Positions 25,531 to 34,433 of a stretch of DNA of 57,253 bases are shown piece after piece. Origin of the DNA: Sulfurimonas sp. (GTDB lineage: Bacteria > Campylobacterota > Campylobacteria > Campylobacterales > Sulfurimonadaceae). How positions within the stretch are numbered: the stretch's first letter is position 1; the number at the start of each line of letters is the position of its first letter. Both the position numbers and the translations under genes were made by a program. The stretch is taken from the NCBI GenBank assembly GCA_030247515.1, contig JAOTSA010000003.1, positions 1 to 57,253 on the forward strand, written 5' to 3'. Under the pieces are notes generated by a model. It was not told the origin of the DNA and searched no databases. It saw only the letters and a list, made by a program, of their open reading frames with translations.

Positions 25531-27442
25531 AAGCATTTCTCAAGAAAATCGTAAACAGTATAATAATAACAAAAGACATAACAACAGTGGCAGACCAAAT
25601 AACCAAAATGCCGAAAAGCCTGCTGCACCAACTAACGCTAACCCAGCAAACAAAAATAAAAATGTTTCAAAAGGGCGTCGCCGTCAAGGTTTGCCTATGG
25701 ATGAAAACCTCAAGGCATTTGTTGAGCTCAACCAAGAATCACACAGACAGAGACTTAATCCTCACTACAAGCTAGATTTAAACTCAAGAGATAAAGTTCG
25801 TATCACACCACTTGGTGGATTGGGCGAAATCGGCGGAAATATTACAGTATTTGAAACGCAAAATGAAGCGATTCTTGTCGATGTCGGGATGAGTTTTCCT
25901 GATGAAGATATGCACGGTGTAGATATTTTAGTACCAGATTTTGCATATATTCGTGAGATAAAAGATAAGATAAAAGCAGTTGTAATTACTCACGCTCACG
26001 AAGATCACATCGGTGCGATGCCTTATCTTTACAAAGAGATGCAGTTTCCTATTTATGGTTCACCGCTTCCTCTTGCGATGATTGCAAGTAAGTTTGACGA
26101 GCATCATATCAAAGAATTTAAACAGTATTTTAATCCAATCGAGAAGAGAAAAATCTATAAAATCGGTGAAGATTTTGAGATAGAGTGGATGCACATGACG
26201 CACTCCATCGTCGATTCATCATCACTTGCCATCACGACTGCATGCGGAACTATCATCCATACTGGTGACTTCAAAATCGACCACACGCCAGTGGATGGTT
26301 ACACGGCAGACTTGCATAGACTGGCTCACTATGGAGACAGAGGAGTTCTTTGTCTCTTGAGTGACTCTACAAACTCTTACAATACTCTTTCAACGCCTTC
26401 AGAATTAAGCGTTGCACCCGCTCTTGATAGAGTGTTTGCAAAGGCTGAGGGTAGAGTTATACTTTCAACATTTAGTTCAAACATCCACCGTGTTTATCAG
26501 GCTATCCAGTATGGCGTGAAGTATGGACGTAAGGTTTGTGTAATCGGTCGTTCAATGGAGAGAAACATAGAAGTAGCAATGCAGTATGACTACATTAAAT
26601 TGCCAAAAAATATCTTTGTAGAGCCTGAACAAATCGCTTCAATGAACGATAAAGAAATTTTGATAGTAACGACTGGTTCACAGGGAGAGGCAAGTTCTGC
26701 ACTCTTTAGAATGTCTATCGGCGAACATAGACATGTAAAGATTAAACCTACGGATTTGATTGTTCTCTCATCTCGTCCTATTCCTGGAAATGAAGGCTCT
26801 ATCTCTGGGATGCTTAACCACCTACAGCGTGCTGGTGCAAAAGTATCCAACGATAGAGATATCCACGTCTCTGGTCACGCTTCCATAGAGGAGCAAAAAC
26901 TTATGCTTCGTCTTGTAAATCCTAAGTTCTTCCTGCCTATTCACGGAGAGTACAACCATGTCATGAAGCATAAAGAGACTGCTATGATGTGTGGCGTTCC
27001 TGAGCGCAATATCTATATCATGAACGATGGCGACACCATAGAAATCGCTCCAAAATACATGAGAAAAGTAAAAACAGTTAGAACTGGTAAGACATACATC
27101 GATAACCAAAATAACCATAAAATTGATGACGATATCATTATCGACCGTCAAAAACTTGCATCTGATGGTATCGTGGTTATTGTTGCTCAAATTGATGGAC
27201 AGCACTCCACAATGCTCTCAAAACCAAATGTTACCTCTTTTGGTTTGGTTGCTGACAAACAAGATAAATATTTTGCCAAAGAGATGGAAGATGTTTTAGA
27301 ACACTTCCTTGCAAACATCAAAGAGGGACTTCTTGAAAACCCAAGAGCGTTAGAGAACGACCTCCGCCAAGCGGTAAGAAAACATATCTACAGAAAAATG
27401 AAAAAATATCCGCTTATTGTTCCGCATATTTTTGTGATGTAA
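25499..27442 (+). CDS. rnj: Ribonuclease J
   Basis: Metallo-beta-lactamase/beta-CASP endo- and 5'-exoribonuclease, central to RNA decay in Campylobacterota. Residues 1-75 form an Asn/Lys/Gln-rich low-complexity extension, like that of Helicobacter RNase J. The catalytic core follows with VRITPLGGLGEIGGN, the zinc motif THAHEDHIGA, HTGDFKID and the beta-CASP segment SSRPIPGNEG and HVSGHASIEEQKL. 647 residues. The ATG at 25499 lies inside the rsmA end after an AAGGAG site. Confidence 0.94.
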   Translation: MEQQESQESVKSISQENRKQYNNNKRHNNSGRPNNQNAEKPAAPTNANPANKNKNVSKGRRRQGLPMDENLKAFVELNQESHRQRLNPHYKLDLNSRDKVRITPLGGLGEIGGNITVFETQNEAILVDVGMSFPDEDMHGVDILVPDFAYIREIKDKIKAVVITHAHEDHIGAMPYLYKEMQFPIYGSPLPLAMIASKFDEHHIKEFKQYFNPIEKRKIYKIGEDFEIEWMHMTHSIVDSSSLAITTACGTIIHTGDFKIDHTPVDGYTADLHRLAHYGDRGVLCLLSDSTNSYNTLSTPSELSVAPALDRVFAKAEGRVILSTFSSNIHRVYQAIQYGVKYGRKVCVIGRSMERNIEVAMQYDYIKLPKNIFVEPEQIASMNDKEILIVTTGSQGEASSALFRMSIGEHRHVKIKPTDLIVLSSRPIPGNEGSISGMLNHLQRAGAKVSNDRDIHVSGHASIEEQKLMLRLVNPKFFLPIHGEYNHVMKHKETAMMCGVPERNIYIMNDGDTIEIAPKYMRKVKTVRTGKTYIDNQNNHKIDDDIIIDRQKLASDGIVVIVAQIDGQHSTMLSKPNVTSFGLVADKQDKYFAKEMEDVLEHFLANIKEGLLENPRALENDLRQAVRKHIYRKMKKYPLIVPHIFVM

Positions 27443-27450
27443 CATTTATA

Positions 27451-27564
27451 TTACGCACTTTATGAGCAATGCCCAAAAGAAAGGGTACACGAGCCCATAA
27501 AGTGGCAAGGACTAAAGTCCTTTGCAATCCCCTAAAGCTACGAAAAACAAGTTTTTCGAGATTT
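27451..27564 (+). repeat. Structured intergenic repeat, copy 4 (covarying stem 1)
   Basis: Begins TTACGCAC just after the RNase J stop. Stem 1 differs from the other copies (CACTTTATG pairs with CATAAAGTG instead of CACTAAAACG with CGTTTTAGTG), yet pairing is kept. The apical part (GAGCAATGCCC to GAGCCC) is longer. Stem 2 AAGGACTAAAGTCCTT, the linker ATCCCCTAAAGCTA and stem 3 CGAAAAACAAGTTTTTCG follow as in copy 3, ending GAGA. It lies between convergent genes and could also act as a terminator. Confidence 0.8.
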
Positions 27565-27580
27565 ACAGATTTGCAGAGGT

Positions 27581-28990
27581 TTATCTCTGCAAATCTATAT
27601 CTCTATACCCATCCTCTTCACTCATCATAGTTCCGTAAACTCGCACCGTTTTTTTCTCACTAGGCTCAAACTCTTTTGTGTATCCAAGATAGTGATAGAT
27701 AAGTTCATAAATATCATGATGAGAGAGTATCTTTTTAAGGTGTATCTCAAGGTTTGAGTGTATCACAAGCGGTACGGAGTAAATCTCCTTTTCAAATCTG
27801 TTATGCCCTGTTTTGCCCTCTTCTCCAAGCATCTCTCCATGGTCTGAGACAAAGATAAAAAGATATGGTTTTGCGGAGTGACTGCTAACATAAGCCATAA
27901 TTTGGCGTAAAATGGCATCAGAGTAGAGCATAGAGAGATGGTATCTTTGCTCTACTGAGTCGCTTCTGTTTGCGTTTTCATAGTAGATATATGGGCTGTG
28001 TTCTCCTTGCATCTGCAAAACGATAAAGTTTTTCTCATCCAAAGAGAGAGTTTTTAAATGTGCAAGTAGCTCTTTATCGTCTCGTGAACCTGCCACTTTG
28101 AAAGTGTCGATATGCTCCGTGCAGAGATAAGGAGCGATGTACTGTAAGCTCTTTTGACTTTGCGTTGTGAAGAAAGCTGTTTTGTAGCCGTTTTGCTTTG
28201 CAAGCAAAAAGAGGTTGTTTTGCAAATCTAGCGTTTTTGGAGAGAGTGCGCCATTCAGAAGCAGAGGCACGGCAACATCGGTATTTGTCGCTCCGCTTAG
28301 GATGGTTTTGTAACTGTAGTTTTCAAACAGTTCATAGCGTTCTTTAAGATGCTCACGACTTCTCATACTCTCGCCTAACACTAAAATAATGTTGTTGTCA
28401 TGCTGATAAAGAGCTGTTTTTTGCCCTCCATCGCTTTTTTGGATAGCACCCTGCCCTTTTTGTAAAAAAAGAGCCTTGACGCTCTCTTTTGCAAGTAAAA
28501 GTGAAGCATCATGCAGTTTTTCTTGAAACCAAAATGAGAAAAGCAGAAAAAAAGAGAGTAAAAATGGTGACATGTTGCTCTTTTTATAACCCATAGACAT
28601 AACAACAAGAGAGGTCACCCCAACCACCAAAAATGGATAAAACCCCACTTCATAAAGAGTCCCAAGCGTCTCAAAAGTCTCTGTTATATGTGTAAAAAAG
28701 AGATAAATATCACTAGAGTGAACGTGAGTGCCAAAATAGACGATAAAAGTAAAATGGATAAGATATAAACCCTGCAAAACAAGAAGATAAGCTTTAAAAT
28801 AGCGAGATTTCGAAAAAAGAGAAATCAACGCATAGAGCATCAAAAACTCCAAAAGCGAAAACCCAAACCCACTCCCAAAAAAGAGTAAAAAAAGGTAGTT
28901 TTGAGAGTAGAGCAAAAGCGAGAAAAGTAGGAGTTTTATTTGAAAGCCTTTGTAAGAAAAATCTTTATTTGATATAGTATTTAAAAGCAA
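27581..28990 (-). CDS. Phosphoethanolamine transferase-like membrane sulfatase-fold enzyme
   Basis: A 469-residue protein with about five N-terminal transmembrane segments (to residue ~165) and a periplasmic alkaline-phosphatase/sulfatase fold: VLGESMRSREHLKERY (metal ligand), SGATNTDVAVP (Thr nucleophile region), and FVSDHGEMLGEEGKTGHNRF. This matches EptA/CptA-type enzymes that add phosphoethanolamine to lipid A or other surface glycans. The start is TTG at 28990; an in-frame stop lies six bases upstream, so it cannot extend. Its promoter must fall within the first CRISPR repeat region. Confidence 0.82.
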   Translation of the reverse strand: MLLNTISNKDFSYKGFQIKLLLFSLLLYSQNYLFLLFFGSGFGFSLLEFLMLYALISLFSKSRYFKAYLLVLQGLYLIHFTFIVYFGTHVHSSDIYLFFTHITETFETLGTLYEVGFYPFLVVGVTSLVVMSMGYKKSNMSPFLLSFFLLFSFWFQEKLHDASLLLAKESVKALFLQKGQGAIQKSDGGQKTALYQHDNNIILVLGESMRSREHLKERYELFENYSYKTILSGATNTDVAVPLLLNGALSPKTLDLQNNLFLLAKQNGYKTAFFTTQSQKSLQYIAPYLCTEHIDTFKVAGSRDDKELLAHLKTLSLDEKNFIVLQMQGEHSPYIYYENANRSDSVEQRYHLSMLYSDAILRQIMAYVSSHSAKPYLFIFVSDHGEMLGEEGKTGHNRFEKEIYSVPLVIHSNLEIHLKKILSHHDIYELIYHYLGYTKEFEPSEKKTVRVYGTMMSEEDGYRDIDLQR

Positions 28991-29005
28991 TTTTCAAGCC
29001 AGTTT

Positions 29006-29011
29006 TATAAT
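29006..29011 (+). promoter_or_regulatory. -10 box immediately upstream of the CRISPR array
   Basis: A perfect TATAAT 12 bases before the first repeat would start a transcript at about 29018, running rightwards into the array. On the minus strand the same bases read TATTAT (29007-29012), a possible -10 for the divergent phosphoethanolamine transferase gene. No clear -35 is seen for either. Confidence 0.5.
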
Positions 29012-29023
29012 AGGATACCGACC

Positions 29024-30049
29024 GTTATAGCCCCCTTTCTCACTCGGATGCGCTATAATTGTTAAGATAGCGCATAGCGTTAGGGCATGGTTATAGCCCC
29101 CTTTCTCACTCGGATGCGCTATAATTTGAGTGCCCAAAGCTCCTCGGTTCTGTTTGTTATAGCCCCCTTTCTCACTCGGATGCGCTATAATAAATGAAGT
29201 TAGCACGTCAAAAATAAAACAGTTATAGCCCCCTTTCTCACTCGGATGCGCTATAATATAGTTAATCAGCTTTTGCAGGCGAAATATGTTATAGCCCCCT
29301 TTCTCACTCGGATGCGCTATAATTCTCGAAAGGGAGAGTATTACCAGCAGGAAGTTATAGCCCCCTTTCTCACTCGGATGCGCTATAATGCTTCTTGCTC
29401 TCTTCATGTGGAGCGTATGGTTATAGCCCCCTTTCTCACTCGGATGCGCTATAATACTTTATTTTCTGTTACTTTAGCTTTTAGGGTTATAGCCCCCTTT
29501 CTCACTCGGATGCGCTATAATCAGAATTTAAACGAGAACTACAAAAAACACGTTATAGCCCCCTTTCTCACTCGGATGCGCTATAATCCATCTAAAGTCA
29601 TAGTCAAAAAATAACTCGTTATAGCCCCCTTTCTCACTCGGATGCGCTATAATAAAGGCTTTTAAAGTACCTGATATAGGTATGTTATAGCCCCCTTTCT
29701 CACTCGGATGCGCTATAATAAGTTTTTGTATAGCTTCTGTCTGTTTCCTGTTATAGCCCCCTTTCTCACTCGGATGCGCTATAATACGCTTTTTTTCTTT
29801 TGGAATTGCAGGACGGTTATAGCCCCCTTTCTCACTCGGATGCGCTATAATAAAAGTAGTTTTAAAAGAACCATTAGTAAGGTTATAGCCCCCTTTCTCA
29901 CTCGGATGCGCTATAATTTTGTCGTTTAAGTTGAGAAATATTAATTTGTTATAGCCCCCTTTCTCACTCGGATGCGCTATAATATATTTAGATTCTATAA
30001 GAGCGAGATTTTGGTTATAGCCCCCTTTCTCACTCGGATGCGCTATAAT
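29024..30049 (+). CRISPR. Type II-C CRISPR array, 16 repeats and 15 spacers
   Basis: Sixteen 36-bp repeats at a strict 66-bp period (starts 29024, 29090 ... 30014) with fifteen 30-bp spacers. All repeats look identical, beginning GTTATAGCCCCC and ending GATGCGCTATAAT. From memory this closely resembles the Neisseria meningitidis type II-C repeat, which sets the crRNA sense to the plus strand. The terminal TATAAT is a consensus -10, so each repeat may drive its own crRNA. The anti-repeat lies in the tracrRNA at 34434. The array converges on cas2 and has only 33 bases between it and the neighbouring gene. Confidence 0.98.
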
Positions 30050-30081
30050 CCTCTTCTCTAAAGCCCTGTGGTACGGGGTTC

Positions 30082-30114
30082 TTTACCAATTTTTTTACAA
30101 AAAAAATTGGTAAA
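30082..30114. terminator. Perfect hairpin between CRISPR array and cas2
   Basis: A 15-bp inverted repeat (30082-30096 with 30100-30114) around the three-base loop ACA: TTTACCAATTTTTTT with its complement. Both strands give a stem with A/T tracts, so it can serve as a bidirectional terminator for the array (rightward) and the cas operon (leftward). The rest of 30050-30217 is AT-rich with no gene visible. Confidence 0.75.
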
Positions 30115-30217
30115 ATTTTTGAAAAAAAGCCTATTTTTTACGATTTTTTTCTAAGCGTTTTGTGAAAAATATCTTATTTTTTTATAATTTAAGAGTGTGG
30201 TTGAGTTACAAATTTAC

Positions 30218-30541
30218 TCAAAATAGCAAAAGTTGTTTTTTTTCTAGTTTTTCTTCAGAACTTTTTATTCCCACTAAAGTTTCCATCTTTGAGTATTGCA
30301 AATCTGTTATAGATATCATCCTGATATGTCCTTTTGATGGGATATGCTCTTTTACTCTTTTTTTGTGAGTTTCTACACTGTCATCGCCTTTGCAAATCCT
30401 CGTATAGATTGAAAACTGCATCATGATAAAGCCGTCTTTTAGGAGATGGTTTCTAAACTGGGTATATTTTTTGCGCTCTTTTTTTGTTTTTGTCGGCAGG
30501 TCAAAAAATACAAACAGCCACATAAATTTTTGCTCTTTCAT
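30218..30541 (-). CDS. cas2: CRISPR-associated endoribonuclease/adaptation protein Cas2
   Basis: A 107-residue protein; with Cas1 it forms the spacer-integration complex. The first strand WLFVFFDLPTKTKKERK carries the conserved Asp and is typical of type II Cas2. RNHLLKDGFIMMQFSIYTRI follows. The ATG overlaps the cas1 stop by four bases. The C-terminus is Lys/Glu-rich. Confidence 0.95.
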   Translation of the reverse strand: MKEQKFMWLFVFFDLPTKTKKERKKYTQFRNHLLKDGFIMMQFSIYTRICKGDDSVETHKKRVKEHIPSKGHIRMISITDLQYSKMETLVGIKSSEEKLEKKQLLLF

Positions 30542-31431
30542 AGGAGTGATGGCAGGTTTAACTGATTTGCATCGTTCATTTTTAAGGACTTTACAAATGT
30601 TTGCGCCATCACATCACACAGGTGCAAAAGAGTTACGGTTTCATCATTTAACTTCATCTGCATATTTAAAACATTTATAAGTGCCGATTTTACGCTTATG
30701 CCGAGATGCACATCTAGCTCATCTTCGATTTCTAGTTTTTTTACAACCATGTCCACCATCGGTCTTAGCGGTTCTATCATGTCATCTGCTAGGTTATAGG
30801 CGTTTAGCTCTGAGTTGTGAAAAACCCCAAAAGTCGGCAATAAGCCGTGTGCGACCAGAGACCTTGCCACCGCTCCTCTGACTATGGCATAACCGTAATT
30901 GAGTGCTATGTTTCTTGGGTCAAGTGCTTTTTGGTCTCGCAAAAAGTTTTTGAAGAGCATCTGCCAATATTTTCTAGCGGCAAGTGCCTCTAGGTTCTCG
31001 CTGTCTCCTGATTTTACTTTGTCTTTTAAGAGTTCAAGTTGCAGGTTGTCTATGTCAAAATATTTTAAAAGTTTTGACTGATTTGAGATTTTTTGAGTGA
31101 TGATTTTTTGCCATATCTGTTTTTTAAGAGGCAGCTTCATATCTCTTTGGATATGCGCTATCTGAGAGAGGCGTGAGTGTTGATGAAACGGTGTAAAACA
31201 GCCGTTTGGCATGTGGTAACCGTCACATGTGAAGAGTGCTATATTTTTTTCGGCTATTTGGCTTAAAAGTGCCGTCGTTAGAGTTGCCTGATGTGTTTCA
31301 AGCACCATAACCGTTATGTCTTCAAGAGGCACTTTGATGCTCTCTTCTTCATGTGGTTCATAAATAAGCTGAAGGCTTTTCACGCTCAACTTGCAAGGTT
31401 TGGTAACAAGTACGCTTCTCCACGCAGCCAT
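30538..31431 (-). CDS. cas1: CRISPR-associated integrase Cas1 (type II)
   Basis: A 297-residue integrase that inserts new spacers. It shows an N-terminal beta domain (VLVTKPCKLSVKSLQLIYEP) and the helical catalytic domain with ALNYGYAIVRGAVARSLVAHGL, FGVFHNSELNAYNLADDMIEPLRPMVD (His and Asp ligands). An AAAGGAGG site precedes the ATG, 18 bases after cas9. Order cas9-cas1-cas2 with no csn2 or cas4 is subtype II-C. Confidence 0.96.
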   Translation of the reverse strand: MAAWRSVLVTKPCKLSVKSLQLIYEPHEEESIKVPLEDITVMVLETHQATLTTALLSQIAEKNIALFTCDGYHMPNGCFTPFHQHSRLSQIAHIQRDMKLPLKKQIWQKIITQKISNQSKLLKYFDIDNLQLELLKDKVKSGDSENLEALAARKYWQMLFKNFLRDQKALDPRNIALNYGYAIVRGAVARSLVAHGLLPTFGVFHNSELNAYNLADDMIEPLRPMVDMVVKKLEIEDELDVHLGISVKSALINVLNMQMKLNDETVTLLHLCDVMAQTFVKSLKMNDANQLNLPSLL

Positions 31432-31449
31432 AACTGCCTCCTTTAGAGT

Positions 31450-34386
31450 TTAGTTTTTCTCTTTTTTTGTGCCCTGTCTCTTCTCATTTTTTACTTCTAC
31501 ATAGCTTCCCAGAGCATCTACTTGATATTTTTTTATAAAGACTAGGTTTTGAGAACCATAATTATATTCTTCATCTCCCTTATGGCTATTAATAAGTATT
31601 TGGGCGGTTGAACTTACTGCTGTGTTAAAATATCCAAAAACCCTCACCGCCTCTTTAGTAGCCGTCTTTTTAGTCTGAACCTCTATCAAATCGCTCTTAT
31701 AAAAAGAGAACAAAAACTCATACTCTTCATCCATCTCTATCCATGGCTTATTTCCTGCCACTATCGCCTCATTTGGCAGTTTTGGTTTTACAAAGTCGCT
31801 TACATAGATGGGAACAAGGTAGTATTTTTTTGTTTTTTTGTTTTGAAACAAATCAACCCTTGGCATACCATCATTTAGCGCAATGCCGTGCTTGAGTTTG
31901 ACATTGTTTTTTACGCCGCCGCCTTTTAAGGAGTCTATTTTTCCATCTGCTTTTTTGACACTTAATGTTTTGTTGCTATAAACCGTATCTTTATGTGCCG
32001 CACCGCCTATCTTTCTTCTTGGCATATGTGAAACAAATATCTTCTCTACACTCTCTTTTACTTTTGCGCCGAACTCTTCCATAGGTGGCTCAAACTTTAG
32101 ATTTTTGGCTTTTTCCTCTTTTGTTTTAAAGCTAAATCCCTCTCTTGCTGCCGATACGGTAGAGAGCTTTTGCACCTCTGATTGTGTTGCAAAAGCTAAA
32201 ATAATCGCATCTTCTGCATGGTGGAGGTGGTTATCTCTATTTTTATCTCCAACTCCCCATTTATGGCGAAGTTGAGCCGTCAGCATACCGTTCATGGTAA
32301 AAACATGCCGCTTCATTTTTGACTCTTTAAACTGAGCGTGTGCTTCAATGTAGTTTTTTACAAACTTAGAGATGTAGGAAGTGTCATTTTTGTTTCTATC
32401 TTTAAAACTATTTTCACTGCTCTCATCAAAATTTGTCTTTAATAGCCTGCTTTTTTTTGCAGATTTTAGGTTTTTTAAACCCTCTGCTCTTATACAAAAC
32501 TCTTGCCACTCTTTTAGCTCTTTGTCTGCTCCAAAATACTCAAAGGGGGTTTTGTTTCCTTTATCTTGGTTCTGTTTCGTAAAACATAAAACTTTGTTGT
32601 TAAACGAATCATCAAGCGAGCGGCTATATGGCAAGATGTGGTCAACTTGTGTTGCAAGGTCGTCCATGAGATGCTCTGGGCGGATTTTAACACCGCTGTA
32701 AACGCACTCGCCGTTTTGCTCTTGCCAAAGTCTAAATTTTAGAAGCTCTTTTGCGCTCGGTTCTCTTCCTAATACCTCTGTTGCGGATATTTTGGCGGCT
32801 TCTTTGCGAACTTGAAACTCATTTTGCTCTTTTTTGATTTTTTGTCTGTCGTCATGTGATTTTTTGATATCCCTCGTAAACTCTACATGCACGGCATCAA
32901 CAGCTCCATATTTTCTGGCCATGGCATTGTAAACAAGCCTCATTTGAGCTACCGCACGCTTTACTACAGGATTTGTCATCTCCAGATTTTCTTGTTCGGT
33001 TAGCGGCGGCAAAAAGAGTGATTTGTCGCCTTTAAATATCGCTTTAAAGTCATACCCTGCCCTCTCGCATGCTTTATCATAGTCTAGCCCATCTTCAAGA
33101 AACGGATTTATTTTTTGCATAGCTTTTGTGCTGATATGTCCAAAACCTGAAAAAGAGAGACTAACAAGAGCATTTGATACCGCTTCATGGTCTATAATCT
33201 TTTGCAACTCTTCAAAAGATTTTTTATCATCTTTTTGTGTGCTAAGAACTTTCGCAATCTCATCTAAAAGCTCATCGTTGTTTTCTATCTTGCCCCAATA
33301 GAGACGGTCTGCACTCTCAACTGCCTTTTGTATCTTCTGATATGCGCTAAAGTCTAGCAGTTTTGCACTCTCAGGCTCTTTTATCTCTCCTGTTTTATGG
33401 TCAAAATATGTCAAACCTTTGAACTGTGCAGTTTTATCAAAACTAAAAAGAGTTTTAAGTGTTTTGTATGTAAATGTTTTTGTAGTTTTCGCTTTATGTA
33501 TAGCTTGGTTCATCTGCTCTTTTGTAAGAGCTAGTTCGCCCTCTTGTGTGATAATCCTAAGATTTTTTAGTTTTTGCAAGGCTCTGAATTTTTCAAATGT
33601 GTAAGCGGCTTTGGGGGCTCTTTTTTGGTCTGGCTCAAATGGGCAGTTTGCTACCATTCCCTCGACGGACTTCAGCGGTCTTTGGGTAAAGGCTATCTCT
33701 TTATAGCTCTCAAGCAATTCATCATTGACAAATCTACTTCCAAACTCTTTTTGTTTTTCAAAAACAGTCTCTATCTCTTTTATAAGCATGGCTCTTGAGA
33801 TAGAATTTTCATAGTTTAGCTTACCGTCCGAACCCTTGCCGTTTCGTTTTTTGACTTTAGTTGAGATGTATTCGCCTATGGTCAGGTACGCACTCTCTTG
33901 AACTATTTTTTCATTTTTTTCTATTCCACCAAGTACAGCTTTTCCTTCACTGTCTGTCGGTTCTTCGCTTTTACGGTTTGAAGCATAGCCACGATGTTTT
34001 ACGAGGTGTATCATGATGCGTGCCAACTCTTTGTTCTCAAGAGGTCTGTAAAGAGCATCTTTTCTTAGTTCCCAAACATCTTTTTGGTTTTTGTTGCCGA
34101 TAAAGAGATTGTCAAGCTCATCGGTTGTTATGATTTTTTCACTAACCAACAATCTTTTAACAGCCCTTAGTTTTTGAGCTTTTCTTTTGGTTGTACGCCT
34201 TGCACTTCTGGCTTCTCTGCGTGGAAGAGCCAAAGATTTCCCATCTTTTGGGTGTTCTGCTATTGTAAAAATTCTGACACCGCTCTCTATTATCCCATTG
34301 TTAGCAGGATTTGTATCATCAACATTTGCCAATGCCCAGCCGATTGATGTGATACCTAAGTCTAATCCCAAAATTGTATTTGCCAT
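31450..34386 (-). CDS. cas9: Type II-C CRISPR effector nuclease Cas9 (compact, 978 aa)
   Basis: RNA-guided DNA endonuclease. RuvC-I ILGLDLGITSIGWAL has catalytic D9; the Arg-rich bridge helix RREARSARRTTKRKAQKLR follows. RuvC-II VHVEFTRDI has E502. The HNH domain has VDHILPYSRSLDDSFNN with H583 and the downstream Asn. RuvC-III HLHHAEDAIILAFA gives H723 and D726. All catalytic residues are present, so the enzyme should be active. The size is close to C. jejuni Cas9 (984) and below N. meningitidis Cas9 (1082). The ATG at 34386 follows AGGGGTTGAA. Its PAM cannot be read from sequence. Confidence 0.97.
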   Translation of the reverse strand: MANTILGLDLGITSIGWALANVDDTNPANNGIIESGVRIFTIAEHPKDGKSLALPRREARSARRTTKRKAQKLRAVKRLLVSEKIITTDELDNLFIGNKNQKDVWELRKDALYRPLENKELARIMIHLVKHRGYASNRKSEEPTDSEGKAVLGGIEKNEKIVQESAYLTIGEYISTKVKKRNGKGSDGKLNYENSISRAMLIKEIETVFEKQKEFGSRFVNDELLESYKEIAFTQRPLKSVEGMVANCPFEPDQKRAPKAAYTFEKFRALQKLKNLRIITQEGELALTKEQMNQAIHKAKTTKTFTYKTLKTLFSFDKTAQFKGLTYFDHKTGEIKEPESAKLLDFSAYQKIQKAVESADRLYWGKIENNDELLDEIAKVLSTQKDDKKSFEELQKIIDHEAVSNALVSLSFSGFGHISTKAMQKINPFLEDGLDYDKACERAGYDFKAIFKGDKSLFLPPLTEQENLEMTNPVVKRAVAQMRLVYNAMARKYGAVDAVHVEFTRDIKKSHDDRQKIKKEQNEFQVRKEAAKISATEVLGREPSAKELLKFRLWQEQNGECVYSGVKIRPEHLMDDLATQVDHILPYSRSLDDSFNNKVLCFTKQNQDKGNKTPFEYFGADKELKEWQEFCIRAEGLKNLKSAKKSRLLKTNFDESSENSFKDRNKNDTSYISKFVKNYIEAHAQFKESKMKRHVFTMNGMLTAQLRHKWGVGDKNRDNHLHHAEDAIILAFATQSEVQKLSTVSAAREGFSFKTKEEKAKNLKFEPPMEEFGAKVKESVEKIFVSHMPRRKIGGAAHKDTVYSNKTLSVKKADGKIDSLKGGGVKNNVKLKHGIALNDGMPRVDLFQNKKTKKYYLVPIYVSDFVKPKLPNEAIVAGNKPWIEMDEEYEFLFSFYKSDLIEVQTKKTATKEAVRVFGYFNTAVSSTAQILINSHKGDEEYNYGSQNLVFIKKYQVDALGSYVEVKNEKRQGTKKEKN

Positions 34387-34433
34387 TTCAACCCCTTTTA
34401 ATGAAAGAGATTATATCATAACAGATGTAGTTT

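Noticed and set aside
28994-29929. ORFs of 73-137 codons on both strands with a repeating IAPFLTRMRYN or IIAHPSEKGGYN motif
   Set aside because: They are translations of the CRISPR repeats; the 66-bp period is a multiple of three, so frames stay open. No ribosome site.
29060-30013. Self-targeting spacers
   Set aside because: By eye I found no spacer sequence elsewhere in the window. A genome-wide search was not possible here.
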